Source: Solirubrobacteraceae bacterium
GTDB taxonomy: Bacteria; Actinomycetota; Thermoleophilia; Solirubrobacterales; Solirubrobacteraceae
Assembly (NCBI GenBank): GCA_030447785.1
Contig: JAUJOF010000001.1
Coordinates: 290,293-346,590 of the forward strand
Length of the DNA: 56,298 nt
Direction: 5' to 3'
In this document: positions 35,325 through 43,965 of the stretch, piece by piece
Layout of the letters: each line of letters begins with the position of its first letter
Numbering within the stretch: the first letter of the stretch is position 1
The notes under the pieces: model-generated
The model's database searches: none
What the model was told of the DNA's origin: nothing
The model's input: only the letters and a program-made list of their open reading frames with translations
Translations under genes and position numbers: made by a program

Positions 35325-36691
35325 GCCGGCACGGCCTTCGGGCGTGCCGGCGTCGCGGCGGCGCGCACGAGCGCGCGCCGCGAGCAGGGATGGGCGGCCC
35401 AGTGGACGTGCAGGTAGCCCGCCTGCACGCCGCCGGCCACGACGCCGTTGTCGCGCTCGATGCCCCGCGCGGCCAGGCGCCACGCCGGGGCCGCGTCGTC
35501 GTCGAGCTCCACCGTCGAGAGGTGGAACTCGTGGCCGCGCACCCGCTCGCCGGCGTCCATCCACGGCGTCCGCGTGACCGCCCTCGCCTCGCGGTAGCCC
35601 AGCGTCAGCCGCCCGGCCATGCGCCCGACCGCCGGGAGCACGCCGCACATGGCGTGGCCGTCCAGCGTCCGGGAGAGATAGAGGAGCCCGCCGCACTCGG
35701 CGAGCACGGGCCGGCCGCCGGCGGCGAACGCGGCGATCTCGTCGCGCAGCGCGGCGTTGGCCTCTAGCTCCGCGCCGAAGACCTCGGGAAGCCGCCGGCC
35801 AGGACGAGCGCGCCGGCGCCCTCGGGCAGCGCCTCGTCGCACAGCGGGTCGAAGGCCAGGAGCTCCGCGCCGGCGGCGGCCAGCAACTCGAGGTTCTCCT
35901 CGTAGTGGAAGGAGAAGGCGGGGCCGCGTGCGATGGCGATCCGCGCGGGCGCCGGGGCGCTCTCGTTCCTCGGCAGTGGACTCCAGGCCGGGCCGGCGGC
36001 GTCGGGCGCCGCGCGGGCGAGCGCGAGCACGCCGTCGAGGTCGACGTAGCGCTCGGTGGCCGCGGCCAGCGTGTCCAGCGCCTCGCTCGTGCGCCCCTCG
36101 CGCTCGGCGGCGGGCACGAGGCCGAGGTGGCGCTCGGGCGCGGTCACGCGGTCGTCGCGGCGCAGGGCGCCGACGACCGGCACGCCGAGGGCTCCAGCGC
36201 CTCGCGCAGGAGCTGCTCGTGGGTGTCGAGCCGACGCGGTTGAAGATCACCCCGGCGACGTCGATGCCGGGGTCGAACGTGCGGTAGCCGTGCACGATGG
36301 CCGCCGCGGAGCGCGCCATCGACGAGGCGTCGACGACGAGCAGGACGGGCGCGTCGAGCAGCTTGGCCACGTGGCCGGTGGAGGCCAGCTCGCCGCGGCC
36401 CGAGGCGCCGTCGAAGAGCCCCATGACGCCCTCGACGACCGCGACGTCGGCGCCCGCCCCGCCGTGACGCACCAGCGGCGCCATCAGCTCGGGACCGCTG
36501 AGGAAGGCGTCAAGGTTGCGCGCGGGCCGCCCGGAGGCCAGCGCGTGATAGCTGGGGTCGATGTAGTCGGGGCCGACCTTGAAGCCCTGGACCGCAAGCC
36601 CCCGCGCGCGCAGGGCGCCGATCAGCCCGCAGGCGACCGTCGTCTTGCCCGCCCCGGAGCTGGTGCCCGCGACGACGACGCGGGGGATCAT
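35321..36691 (-). CDS. cobB: Cobyrinic acid a,c-diamide synthase CobB, frame-broken
   Basis: ATG 36691 (GTG one codon upstream). VVVAGTSSGAGKTTVACGLI holds the P-loop; FKVGPDYIDPSYHALASGRP and VMGLFDGASGR follow. From about 36230 to 35790 the family pattern is in other frames (DDRVTAPERHLGLVPAAERE; AFSFHYEENLELL), and the glutaminase end returns in the first frame (RPVLAECGGLLYLSRTLDG with the Cys; GHEFHLSTVEL). I count three one-base deletions (near 36230, 36195 and 35793) that together restore the frame. CobB amidates side chains a and c of hydrogenobyrinate. Overlaps cobL. Confidence 0.9.
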   Translation of the reverse strand: MIPRVVVAGTSSGAGKTTVACGLIGALRARGLAVQGFKVGPDYIDPSYHALASGRPARNLDAFLSGPELMAPLVRHGGAGADVAVVEGVMGLFDGASGRGELASTGHVAKLLDAPVLLVVDASSMARSAAAIVHGYRTFDPGIDVAGVIFNRVGSTPTSSSCARRWSPRRAGRRRPAPRRPRDRARAPPRPRARRRARGAHERGAGHAGRGHRALRRPRRRARARPRGARRRRPGLESTAEERERPGARADRHRTRPRLLLPLRGEPRVAGRRRRGAPGLRPAVRRGAARGRRRARPGRRLPEVFGAELEANAALRDEIAAFAAGGRPVLAECGGLLYLSRTLDGHAMCGVLPAVGRMAGRLTLGYREARAVTRTPWMDAGERVRGHEFHLSTVELDDDAAPAWRLAARGIERDNGVVAGGVQAGYLHVHWAAHPCSRRALVRAAATPARPKAVPA

Positions 36692-36802
36692 CACGCGGCC
36701 CTCCGCGGGCGGCGGACGCCGGGGTGGGCTGGGTTTTCCTTGACAGCCGAGGGAAAGGCAGCCCACCTCCTCCTCTTGGCGAAGGTCACGCGGCCCTCCG
36801 CG
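36691..36802. repeat. 17-bp direct repeats flanking a hairpin-containing insert between chlID and cobB
   Basis: TCACGCGGCCCTCCGCG occurs at 36691-36707 and again, unchanged, at 36786-36802. Between them is a hairpin: GGTGGGCTG (36723-36731) pairs with CAGCCCACC (36759-36767), with a further seven pairs inside. Without one repeat plus insert, the chlID stop would overlap the cobB ATG, as in the rest of the operon. Confidence 0.75.
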
Positions 36803-38720
36803 AGGCGGGCCCGGGGCACAGGGCGTGCAGGCCCGCGCCGGCGGCGGTGGCCAGGTCGGCGGCCAGGCCGAGGCGGACCCGGCCCTCCTCGGTGTCGACC
36901 ACGTGCACCGTCGAGGCGGCGCGGCCCAGCCGCGCCGCGGCGGCGCGGACCTCGCCCCCCGCGTCGGCGACGCGCCCGTCGGTGAGCACGATGGCCACCG
37001 AGCGCCGGCGCGGGTCGCGGACCGTTTCGCGGCGCACGATGCGCTCGGCGGCGGCCAGGCCCGCGGCCAGCGGAGTGCGCCCCCCCGTGGCCAGGTCGCG
37101 TACCGCGGCGGCGGCCTGCTCGACCGGGGCGCCCGGCGCGGCGACGGTGCGGGCATCCCCGTCGCGGAAGGCGACGATCGCGATGCGATCGCGGCGCGCG
37201 TAGGCGTCGCGCAGGACCTCGAGCAGCGCGCCCTTGGCGCGCGCCAGGCGCCGGCGCGCGCCCATGGACCCCGAGGCGTCGACCACCAGGCACAGCAGCG
37301 CGCTCTCGCGCCCGGCGCGGACGTGCTCGCGGGGCGTGTCGTCTCCGGCCAGACGGGCCTGCAGGGTGGCCACGACGGCCAGGTCGTCGATCGCGCCCGC
37401 CGCGGCCACGGCCGGCCGGGCATCGATGGAGCCGGCTCCGGGCGACGCGCTGCGCGCCCGGCGTCCGGCGGGCCCCTGGCCGGCTCCGGCGAGGGTCAGC
37501 GCGCGCAGCGGCAGGTGCGCCGCGCTGGGGGGATCCCGCCGCTCGCCGGCCGCGCGCTGGTCGTCGCCGCCGGGGGCCTCGCGCTCCTCACCCACAGGCG
37601 TCGCCGACCCATCTCCGGGGGCGCCTCCGGCGCCCGCTCCCTGCCCTCCGGACGGCGGCTCCGGCGCGCCGCCGTTCCCTCCTGCACCACCGCTCGGGGG
37701 CTCGGGGTCGGGCTCGCCGTCGCCCTGCTCGCCCTCCAGCGCCCGCTCCAGCTCGCCCTCGTCGCCGCGGCGATCGTCGAGCGGGTCACGCCGGCGGCGG
37801 TGGGCGAGGGCCAGCGCGGCCGCCCGGCGGACGTGCTCGGCGTCGACCTCCGTCGCGCCCTCCAGCGCGGCCAGCGCCCGCGCGGCTCGCGCGGTGACGA
37901 TGTCGCCGCGCACGCCGTCGACCTCGAGCTTCGCGCAGGCGCCGGTGATGCGCGCCAGCTCGCGCTCGGGCAGCCCGACGCCCGTCAGTCGCTCGCGTGC
38001 GGCGGCGATGCGGACCGCGAGCTCGCGCTCGGCCCCGGCCCAGCGCGCGACGAAGCCCGCGGGATCGTGCTCGAAGGCCAGCCGGCGGCGGACGATCTCC
38101 GCGCGCTGCGCCGGGTCGGTGGGGGTGGTGACGTCGACGCCCAGGCCGAAGCGGTCCAGGAGCTGGGGGCGCAGCTCGCCCTCCTCGGGGTTCATCGTGC
38201 CGACCAGCAGGAAGCGGGCGTCGTGCTCGACGCTCACCGCCTCGCGCTCGACCCGGGCGACGCCCGAGGCGGCGGCGTCGAGGACCGCGTCGACCAGGTG
38301 GTCGGCCAGCAGGTTGACCTCGTCGACGTAGAGGATCCCGCGGTGCGCGCGGGCCAGCAGCCCGGGTTCGAAGGCCCGCTCGCCGGCCAGCGCGCGTCCC
38401 AGGTCCAGCGCGCCCACGAGGCGGTCCAGCGTCGCGCCGAGGGGCAGCTCCACCAGCGCGGCCGCGCGCGGAGCGGTGGGCGCATCGGCGGCTACCGGGC
38501 CGTCGGGCGCACGTTCGCCCGGCGCGAAGGCGAACCCACCGTCGCGCGCCGCGTCGACCGCCGCCAGCAGCGCCGCCAGCCCACGCACGGCGGTGGACTT
38601 GGCCGTGCCCCGCTCGCCGCGCACCAGCACGCCGCCCACCTCCGGGGAGACCGCGTTGACCAGCAGGGCCTCGACGAGGGCCTCCTGGCCGACCACCGCG
38701 CTGAGGGGGTAGGCGGTCAT
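36786..38720 (-). CDS. ChlI/ChlD-type AAA+/VWA subunit of the cobaltochelatase
   Basis: 644 residues from ATG 38720, which overlaps the cobN stop. N-terminal AAA+ domain: LVRGERGTAKSTAVRGLAAL (Walker A) near residue 32, GILYVDEVNLLADHLVDAVL (Walker B), and LLVGTMNPEEGELRPQLLDR near 160. A Gly/Pro-rich linker (about 380-430) follows, then a VWA domain with LCLVVDASGSMGA, the MIDAS site, and IVLTDGRVADAG. In Actinobacteria this fused subunit replaces CobST to power CobN. Intact. Confidence 0.9.
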   Translation of the reverse strand: MTAYPLSAVVGQEALVEALLVNAVSPEVGGVLVRGERGTAKSTAVRGLAALLAAVDAARDGGFAFAPGERAPDGPVAADAPTAPRAAALVELPLGATLDRLVGALDLGRALAGERAFEPGLLARAHRGILYVDEVNLLADHLVDAVLDAAASGVARVEREAVSVEHDARFLLVGTMNPEEGELRPQLLDRFGLGVDVTTPTDPAQRAEIVRRRLAFEHDPAGFVARWAGAERELAVRIAAARERLTGVGLPERELARITGACAKLEVDGVRGDIVTARAARALAALEGATEVDAEHVRRAAALALAHRRRRDPLDDRRGDEGELERALEGEQGDGEPDPEPPSGGAGGNGGAPEPPSGGQGAGAGGAPGDGSATPVGEEREAPGGDDQRAAGERRDPPSAAHLPLRALTLAGAGQGPAGRRARSASPGAGSIDARPAVAAAGAIDDLAVVATLQARLAGDDTPREHVRAGRESALLCLVVDASGSMGARRRLARAKGALLEVLRDAYARRDRIAIVAFRDGDARTVAAPGAPVEQAAAAVRDLATGGRTPLAAGLAAAERIVRRETVRDPRRRSVAIVLTDGRVADAGGEVRAAAARLGRAASTVHVVDTEEGRVRLGLAADLATAAGAGLHALCPGPASRRAA

Positions 38721-41700
38721 CCGGCGCCGGCCTCCTCGAGCTCGCCCTCCAGGGCCAGGAACCGCTCGCGGATGGCGTCGAGGGTGGCGTCCTCGGGCTG
38801 GGCCCACAGCCCCCGCTGGGCGGCCTCGAGCAGCCGCTCGGCGATGCCGCGCGCCGCCCACGGGTTGGAGCCGGCCATGAACGTCGCGATGTCGGGGTCG
38901 AGCAGATAGCGCTGGGCCACCTGCTCGTACATCCAGTCCGCCGCGACGCCCGTCGTCGCGTCGTAGCCGAACAGGTAGTCGACGGTCGCCGCCAGCTCGG
39001 CCGCGCCCTTGTAGCCGTGGCGCAGCATCGAGGCGATCCAGCGCGGATTGCTCACCCGCGCGCGGAACACGCGCCGGGTCTCCTCGTCCAGCGTGCGCGC
39101 CTTGACCCGCGAGGGGTCCGAGCTGTCGCCCAGGTAGGCGGCGGGGTCTCTGCCGGTGAGCGCGCGCACCGCGGCGACCATGCCGCCGTGGAACTGGAAG
39201 TAGTCGTCGGAGTCGAGGATGTCGTGCTCGGCGGAGTCGACGTTCTTGACCGCCGCGTCGATGCGCGCGTGGCAGTCGCGCATCGCCTCGCGGGCCGGCG
39301 CGCCGTCCAGGCCGCGGCCGTAAGCGTGGCCGCCCCACGCCTCGTAGACCTCGGCGATGTCGCCGTCGTCGCGCCAGTCGCGGGCGTCCAGGAGCTGGAG
39401 CAGCCCCGCCCCGTAGGTGCCCGGCTTGGAGCCGAAGACGCGCATGGTCGCCCGCCGCCAGGCGTCCTGGCCGCCCAGCTGCGAGGCCAGGCGCTCGGCG
39501 TCGGCACGGGCGTGGGCGGCGACGAAGTTCATGTCGTCGGGCTCGTCCAGCGCGCAGACCGCGGCGACGGCGTCGTCGAGCAGGCGCACCAGGTGGGGGA
39601 AGGCGTCGCGGAAGAAGCCCGAGATGCGCACCGTCACGTCGATGCGCGGACGGGCCAGCTCGTCCAGGGGGATGACCTCCGTGGCGGTCACCCGCCCCGA
39701 CTCGGGATGCCACACGGGGCGCACGCCGAGCAGCGCCAGGATCTCGGCCACGTCGTCGCCCTGCGTGCGCATCGCGGCGGTGCCCCAGGCGACCAGGCCG
39801 ACCATCCGGGGCAGCTCGCCGGTGTCGCGCTCGTGGCGCTGCAGCAGCGCGGCGGCCAGGCGCTCGCCGACCTCCCAGGACAGGCGGGAGGGCAGCGCGC
39901 GGGGGTCGACGGAGAAGAAGTTGCGCCCCGTGGGCAGCACGTCGACGCGCCCGCGGGTCGGCGCGCCCGAGGGCCCCGGCGGCACATGGCGTCCGTGCAG
40001 CGCGGCGAGCACGCCGTCAAGCTCTGCGTGGGTGCCGCGGATGCGCGGCACGATCTCCTCGCAGGCCAGGCGCAGGGCGCGCGCGACGCCGTCGTCGCCC
40101 ACGCCGAGCACCGCCGCGCAGACGGCGTCGACGGCGGCGGCGTCCCATCCGCGGGCGGCCAGCGCGTCGAGCAGCGCGGCCTGAGCGGCCTCGAGGCGGT
40201 CGACGAGGTCGCCGGCGCTGGCCGCCGGGCCGCGGAAGCGCTCCACCAGGGCGGCAGGCGGCTGCTCGACGCGGGCGCCCGGCGCGGCCACCAGGGCCGG
40301 CTCGTCCAGTCCGAAGGCCGCGCCCACCGCGCGGCGAAGCCCCGGCGCCCCGCCGGCGCCCAGGCGCAGCATCGCGCTGGTCAGCCCGCGCAGCTGGTCG
40401 CCCTCGGGCGCGCTGCCCAGGACGTGCAGGCCGTCCTTGATCTGCACGTCCTTGACCTCGCAGAGGTAGCCGTCGATGTGCTCCACCAGCGCGCCGACGT
40501 CCTCGGGGCGCTCGTGCACGCCGATGTCGGCCTGCAGGTTGGCCGCCTCGATGGCCGTCCAGATGCGCGCCGCGAGCGCGGGCAGCTTGGAGGGGTCGAG
40601 GACCTCCAGGCGGGCGTACTCGTCGAGCAGCGCCTCGAGCTCGGCCATCTCGTCGTAGGTGTCGGCGCGCATCATCGGCGGGACGAGGTGGTCGACGATC
40701 ACCGCGTGGGCGCGGCGCTTGGCCTGCACGCCTTCGCCGGGGTCGTTGACCACGAAGGGGTAGATCAGCGGGGTGTCGCCCAGCGCGGCGTCGGGGGTGC
40801 AGGAGGCCGACAGCGCGAGCATCTTGCCCGGCGTCCACTCCAGCGTTCCGTGCTTGCCCAGGTGGACGATCGCGTCGGCGCCCCAGTGCTCGGTGATCCA
40901 GCGATAGCAGGCGAGGTAGTGGTGGGTGGGTGGCAGCTCAGGGTCGTGGTAGAGCCCGACCGGGTCCTCCCCGTAGCCGCGCGGGGGCTGGATGGCCACC
41001 AGCGCGTTGCCCAGCTCCAGGGCGGCGACGACGAAGTCGCCCTCGTGCACGTAGTGCTCTCCCGGCGGCGGCCCCCAGCGCTTCTCGATCGCTGCGCGCA
41101 GGGCGTCGGGCAACGTGTCGTACCACGCCAGGTAGTCGGCGAGGGAAAGGCGCAGCGGCGCGCTGCGCAGCTGCGCGTCGGTGAGGAACTCGGGGTCGTG
41201 TCCCCCGCCCTCGATCAGCGTGGCCATCAGGTCGTCGCCGTGGGCGAAGGGGCGCTCCACGCGCATGCCGTCGCCGTGCAGGGCGTCGAGCAGCTTCAGC
41301 GCGCTGGCCGGCGTGTCCAGGCCGACGGCCATGCCCACGCGCGCGTGGCGGGTGGGAAAGCTGGTCAGCAGCACGGCGACGCGGCGCCGGGCGGCGGGCA
41401 GCGAGCGCAGCCGGGCGTGGCGCACGGCCAGGCGCGCGACGCGCGCGCAGCGCTCGGGGTCGGCCACGTAGCGGGGCACCGCGACGCCGACCGACGACTC
41501 CCCGCCGTCGCGCTCCTTGAAGGAGATCACCCCGCCCAGCAGGCGGCCGTCGAACTCGGGAATGGCCACCTGCGTCGCCGCGTCGAGGGGGGAGAGGCCG
41601 GTGTCCGAGGCCTTCCAGGCCGCGCGCGAGCCGGTGGCACACACCGCCTGGAGCACGGGCACGTCGAGCGCCGCCAGCGCGGCGGCGTCCCACTCCTGCC

Positions 41701-42472
41701 AGGTCTCGTCCTGTGCGGCGCGCGCGTCGGCGGCTCCCGAGCCCCCGGTGGCCAGCATCGTGGTCAGCAGCGCGTCGACGTGGCCGTCGAGCAGCGCGAG
41801 GGCCGGCACCTCGCCCTCCGCGCCGCGGCGTAGCGTGGTCGCCCACACCGCCAGCGCGTCGGCGCCCGCGTCGTGCAGGGCGTGGACCAGGGAGTCGACG
41901 AAGGCGGTGTTGCCCGTCAGCCGGTGGGAGCGGTAGAAGCAGATCCCCACGGTCGGACGGCTGGGGTCGTGGCCGGCCAGCGCGTGTTCGAGTGCCACGT
42001 CGCCCTCGCCGGGCAGGTAGACGCCCAGGTCGGCCACCTCGCGCGGTGGCTCGAAGCCCCAGCCCTCCAGCAGGAAGGTGTCGGCCAGGAAGCGCAGGAG
42101 CTGGGCGACGTTGTCCACGTCGCCGTGGCGCAGGTACTCGCCCGCGTGGGCCACCGCGCCGGCGGGGGCCAGCGAGAGGGCGGTCATCTCGGCGTCGGGG
42201 GTGACCTCCCCGCCCAGGGCCAGCAGCGCGATGCCCTGCTCGGCGCACCGCGCGCGCAGGGCGTCGAAGCCCTCCGACCAGCCGCGCCGGCCTCCGAGGA
42301 TCCGGCACAGCACCACGCGCGGCGCCCCCTCGAGGATCTCGTCGACCAGGTCGGCGCCGCCCTGGGGGCCCGGGTTGGCGCAGCGCACCTCGGGAAAGTC
42401 GTCGGGGAGCCGCTCCACGGCGGCGGCGGTAGCGAGGATCTCCGTGTCGGCGGTGGTCACGAAGCGCAGCAC
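38717..42472 (-). CDS. cobN: Cobaltochelatase subunit CobN
   Basis: 1251 residues from GTG 42472. CobN is the large, ATP-dependent subunit inserting Co2+ into hydrogenobyrinic acid a,c-diamide. Seen: VGICFYRSHRLTGNTAFVDS, ADAIVHLGKHGTLEWTPGK, LIYPFVVNDPGEGVQAKRRA and the terminal YEAWGGHAYGRGLDG, all CobN-type. The 3.7-kb frame is unbroken, as is the neighbouring chlID gene. It is the first gene of the minus-strand cobalamin operon, preceded by a riboswitch-like leader. Confidence 0.94.
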   Translation of the reverse strand: MLRFVTTADTEILATAAAVERLPDDFPEVRCANPGPQGGADLVDEILEGAPRVVLCRILGGRRGWSEGFDALRARCAEQGIALLALGGEVTPDAEMTALSLAPAGAVAHAGEYLRHGDVDNVAQLLRFLADTFLLEGWGFEPPREVADLGVYLPGEGDVALEHALAGHDPSRPTVGICFYRSHRLTGNTAFVDSLVHALHDAGADALAVWATTLRRGAEGEVPALALLDGHVDALLTTMLATGGSGAADARAAQDETWQEWDAAALAALDVPVLQAVCATGSRAAWKASDTGLSPLDAATQVAIPEFDGRLLGGVISFKERDGGESSVGVAVPRYVADPERCARVARLAVRHARLRSLPAARRRVAVLLTSFPTRHARVGMAVGLDTPASALKLLDALHGDGMRVERPFAHGDDLMATLIEGGGHDPEFLTDAQLRSAPLRLSLADYLAWYDTLPDALRAAIEKRWGPPPGEHYVHEGDFVVAALELGNALVAIQPPRGYGEDPVGLYHDPELPPTHHYLACYRWITEHWGADAIVHLGKHGTLEWTPGKMLALSASCTPDAALGDTPLIYPFVVNDPGEGVQAKRRAHAVIVDHLVPPMMRADTYDEMAELEALLDEYARLEVLDPSKLPALAARIWTAIEAANLQADIGVHERPEDVGALVEHIDGYLCEVKDVQIKDGLHVLGSAPEGDQLRGLTSAMLRLGAGGAPGLRRAVGAAFGLDEPALVAAPGARVEQPPAALVERFRGPAASAGDLVDRLEAAQAALLDALAARGWDAAAVDAVCAAVLGVGDDGVARALRLACEEIVPRIRGTHAELDGVLAALHGRHVPPGPSGAPTRGRVDVLPTGRNFFSVDPRALPSRLSWEVGERLAAALLQRHERDTGELPRMVGLVAWGTAAMRTQGDDVAEILALLGVRPVWHPESGRVTATEVIPLDELARPRIDVTVRISGFFRDAFPHLVRLLDDAVAAVCALDEPDDMNFVAAHARADAERLASQLGGQDAWRRATMRVFGSKPGTYGAGLLQLLDARDWRDDGDIAEVYEAWGGHAYGRGLDGAPAREAMRDCHARIDAAVKNVDSAEHDILDSDDYFQFHGGMVAAVRALTGRDPAAYLGDSSDPSRVKARTLDEETRRVFRARVSNPRWIASMLRHGYKGAAELAATVDYLFGYDATTGVAADWMYEQVAQRYLLDPDIATFMAGSNPWAARGIAERLLEAAQRGLWAQPEDATLDAIRERFLALEGELEEAGAG

Positions 42473-42600
42473 GGGCGGGCCTCCGTCCGGTCGGGGAGAG
42501 GGCGCGGGGTCGGCCGGCGCCCGGGCGATCCCGGACTTCCCCGGGCTCCTCGCACCGCCGCGCTGACGGCGCGGAGTCTACTGCTCGGCTACATCAAGAC
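42473..42600 (-). promoter_or_regulatory. Possible divergent cobalamin riboswitch in the cobN leader
   Basis: Read on the minus strand, the leader contains GAGGAGCCCGGGGAAGTCCG followed by GGATCG and GCGCCGG, similar in order to the cobalamin core GAGGAA-GCCGGTG-GAA-TCCGG. The conserved B12 box CCACTGT and the 3' segment found at 5.7 kb are not recognisable. Weak call, helped by its location before cobN, where such riboswitches are common. Confidence 0.3.
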
Positions 42601-42658
42601 GACGCCCGAGCGTCTGTCGGAGGCGACCACCGACACCTCACAGCGACTTCGTCCGGCC

Positions 42659-43678
42659 TCAGCCAGCGGCGAGGCGCCGCAGCAGCTCGCCTGCCTCGGT
42701 GGCGACCTCGGCCACGATCTCGCCCGCCGGCTGCACCTCCCGAACCGATCCCACCGACTCGCCGGCGTAGAGCGCCATCGCCTCGATCCGCCCGGTCGCG
42801 GTATCGGCCGGATTGTCGGCGGAAAAGCGGCGCACCTGCCGGCGCTCGCCGAAGATATGCATTTCGCCGACCACTTCTCCCTCGTAAACGCTCGCGGCCT
42901 CGAGCGCGGAGCGCAGAACGCGGTGTGGAGAGGGCGGGCCGTCCACGGAGAATGCCTCGGTCAGGGCGGTGTCCTCTGTCCGAGCGGCAAGCAGTGCGTC
43001 GAGGTACCCAGGGTGCGTACGCGCCTCCTCGGCGGCGAGGAAGCGCGTGCCGAGGCGCACCCCCCCGGCCCCGGCGGCAAGCGCTGCCGCAACGCCGCGG
43101 CCGCTGCCGACTCCCCCGGCGGCGACGACCGGCAGGTCCACGGCCTCGAGTACGCAGTCGAGCAGCGGGATCATCCCAACGCCTCCCTTCGCCCGCCCGC
43201 CGGCCTCGATCGAGCGGGCGACGACGAGGTCACACCCTTCCTCCTGCGCCAACCGGGCCTCGTCGGCCGAGATCACCTGACGACACGCGAGTGCGCCGGC
43301 GGAATGAATGCGCTCGATCAGCGTCGGATCGGGCTCCCCGATGTAGAGCTCCACCAGCGGGGCCTTTTCGGCCGCGACCTCGAAGGCCTCCTGGTCGAGG
43401 ATGGCCTGGCTGAGGTTCACGCCGTATGCGCGCGTCTGGGAGTTGAGCGCATCGAGCGCCTCGGATAGCTCTTCGGCCGCCATGCGCACGGCGGCGAGCA
43501 TCCCGTGGGCGCCCGCCGCGGCGACGGCCGCCGCCAGCGCCGGATCCGCCGCCGGGTATCCGACTGGTGCCTGCTGGATCGGCAATGCGCAGCCGACCAA
43601 CCGCGTGAACTCGGTCTTTGGCAGGCGAGCGTCGTCCACGTGCGGGGCCTCGCTTGCCGGCCGTGACTCATCGGACAT
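42659..43678 (-). CDS. Nitronate monooxygenase / 2-nitropropane dioxygenase-like flavoprotein
   Basis: 339 residues from ATG 43678. A TIM-barrel FMN enzyme: CALPIQQAPVGYPAADPALA at the start, LPVVAAGGVGSGRGVAAALA near residue 165 with the phosphate-binding glycines, GAGGVRLGTRFLAAEEA near 190, and an IEAGGRAKGG segment near 150 in place of the usual EAGGH. It could oxidise nitronates or act as an enoyl reductase-like protein. It lies upstream of the cobN leader, transcribed the same way. Intact. Confidence 0.85.
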   Translation of the reverse strand: MSDESRPASEAPHVDDARLPKTEFTRLVGCALPIQQAPVGYPAADPALAAAVAAAGAHGMLAAVRMAAEELSEALDALNSQTRAYGVNLSQAILDQEAFEVAAEKAPLVELYIGEPDPTLIERIHSAGALACRQVISADEARLAQEEGCDLVVARSIEAGGRAKGGVGMIPLLDCVLEAVDLPVVAAGGVGSGRGVAAALAAGAGGVRLGTRFLAAEEARTHPGYLDALLAARTEDTALTEAFSVDGPPSPHRVLRSALEAASVYEGEVVGEMHIFGERRQVRRFSADNPADTATGRIEAMALYAGESVGSVREVQPAGEIVAEVATEAGELLRRLAAG

Positions 43679-43732
43679 GGTCCCGATTCTCGAAGAGCCG
43701 GTGTCCCAGCGTCAAGCCGACCCGATCGGCCC

Positions 43733-43915
43733 TCAGGCCCCGCCGATGCCGCGGATCACGCGGCCGGTGCCCTCGCAGTCGGGGCAGGCCTCATCGTCGA
43801 CCTCACCGCTGCCGCTGCAGCGCGGGCAGACGTCCTCGCCCGCTCCGGGCGTGTCCGGCGGGGCCTCGTCGCCGGGCGCCATCCTGTCGAAGGCTCTGTC
43901 GTGGGAGTCGGCCAT
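43733..43915 (-). CDS. Mini DnaJ-type zinc-finger protein
   Basis: 60 residues from ATG 43915. The C-terminal half has two CxxCxGxG units (CPRCSGSGEV and CPDCEGTGRV), as in the DnaJ cysteine-rich region, which bind one zinc. The N-terminal half is acidic and Pro/Asp-rich with no J-domain. Such minimal proteins may help folding or bind RNA; no function is known. It is followed on the same strand by the flavoprotein gene at 42659. Confidence 0.75.
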   Translation of the reverse strand: MADSHDRAFDRMAPGDEAPPDTPGAGEDVCPRCSGSGEVDDEACPDCEGTGRVIRGIGGA

Positions 43916-43965
43916 CGGGCGCAGCCCTACCCGGCATGTCCGCCTCCTGATGCGCCCGACCTGCG

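Noticed and set aside
39017-41833. Very long plus-strand open frame (over 900 codons) opposite cobN
   Set aside because: Its product is Arg/Gly/Val/His-rich without any family motif. It is an antisense shadow caused by high GC and codon bias of cobN.
42473-42600. RNase P RNA-like GAGGA...GTCCGGG string
   Set aside because: Only one short block matches. No other conserved P RNA element is present and the place is a leader, so a riboswitch relic is more likely.
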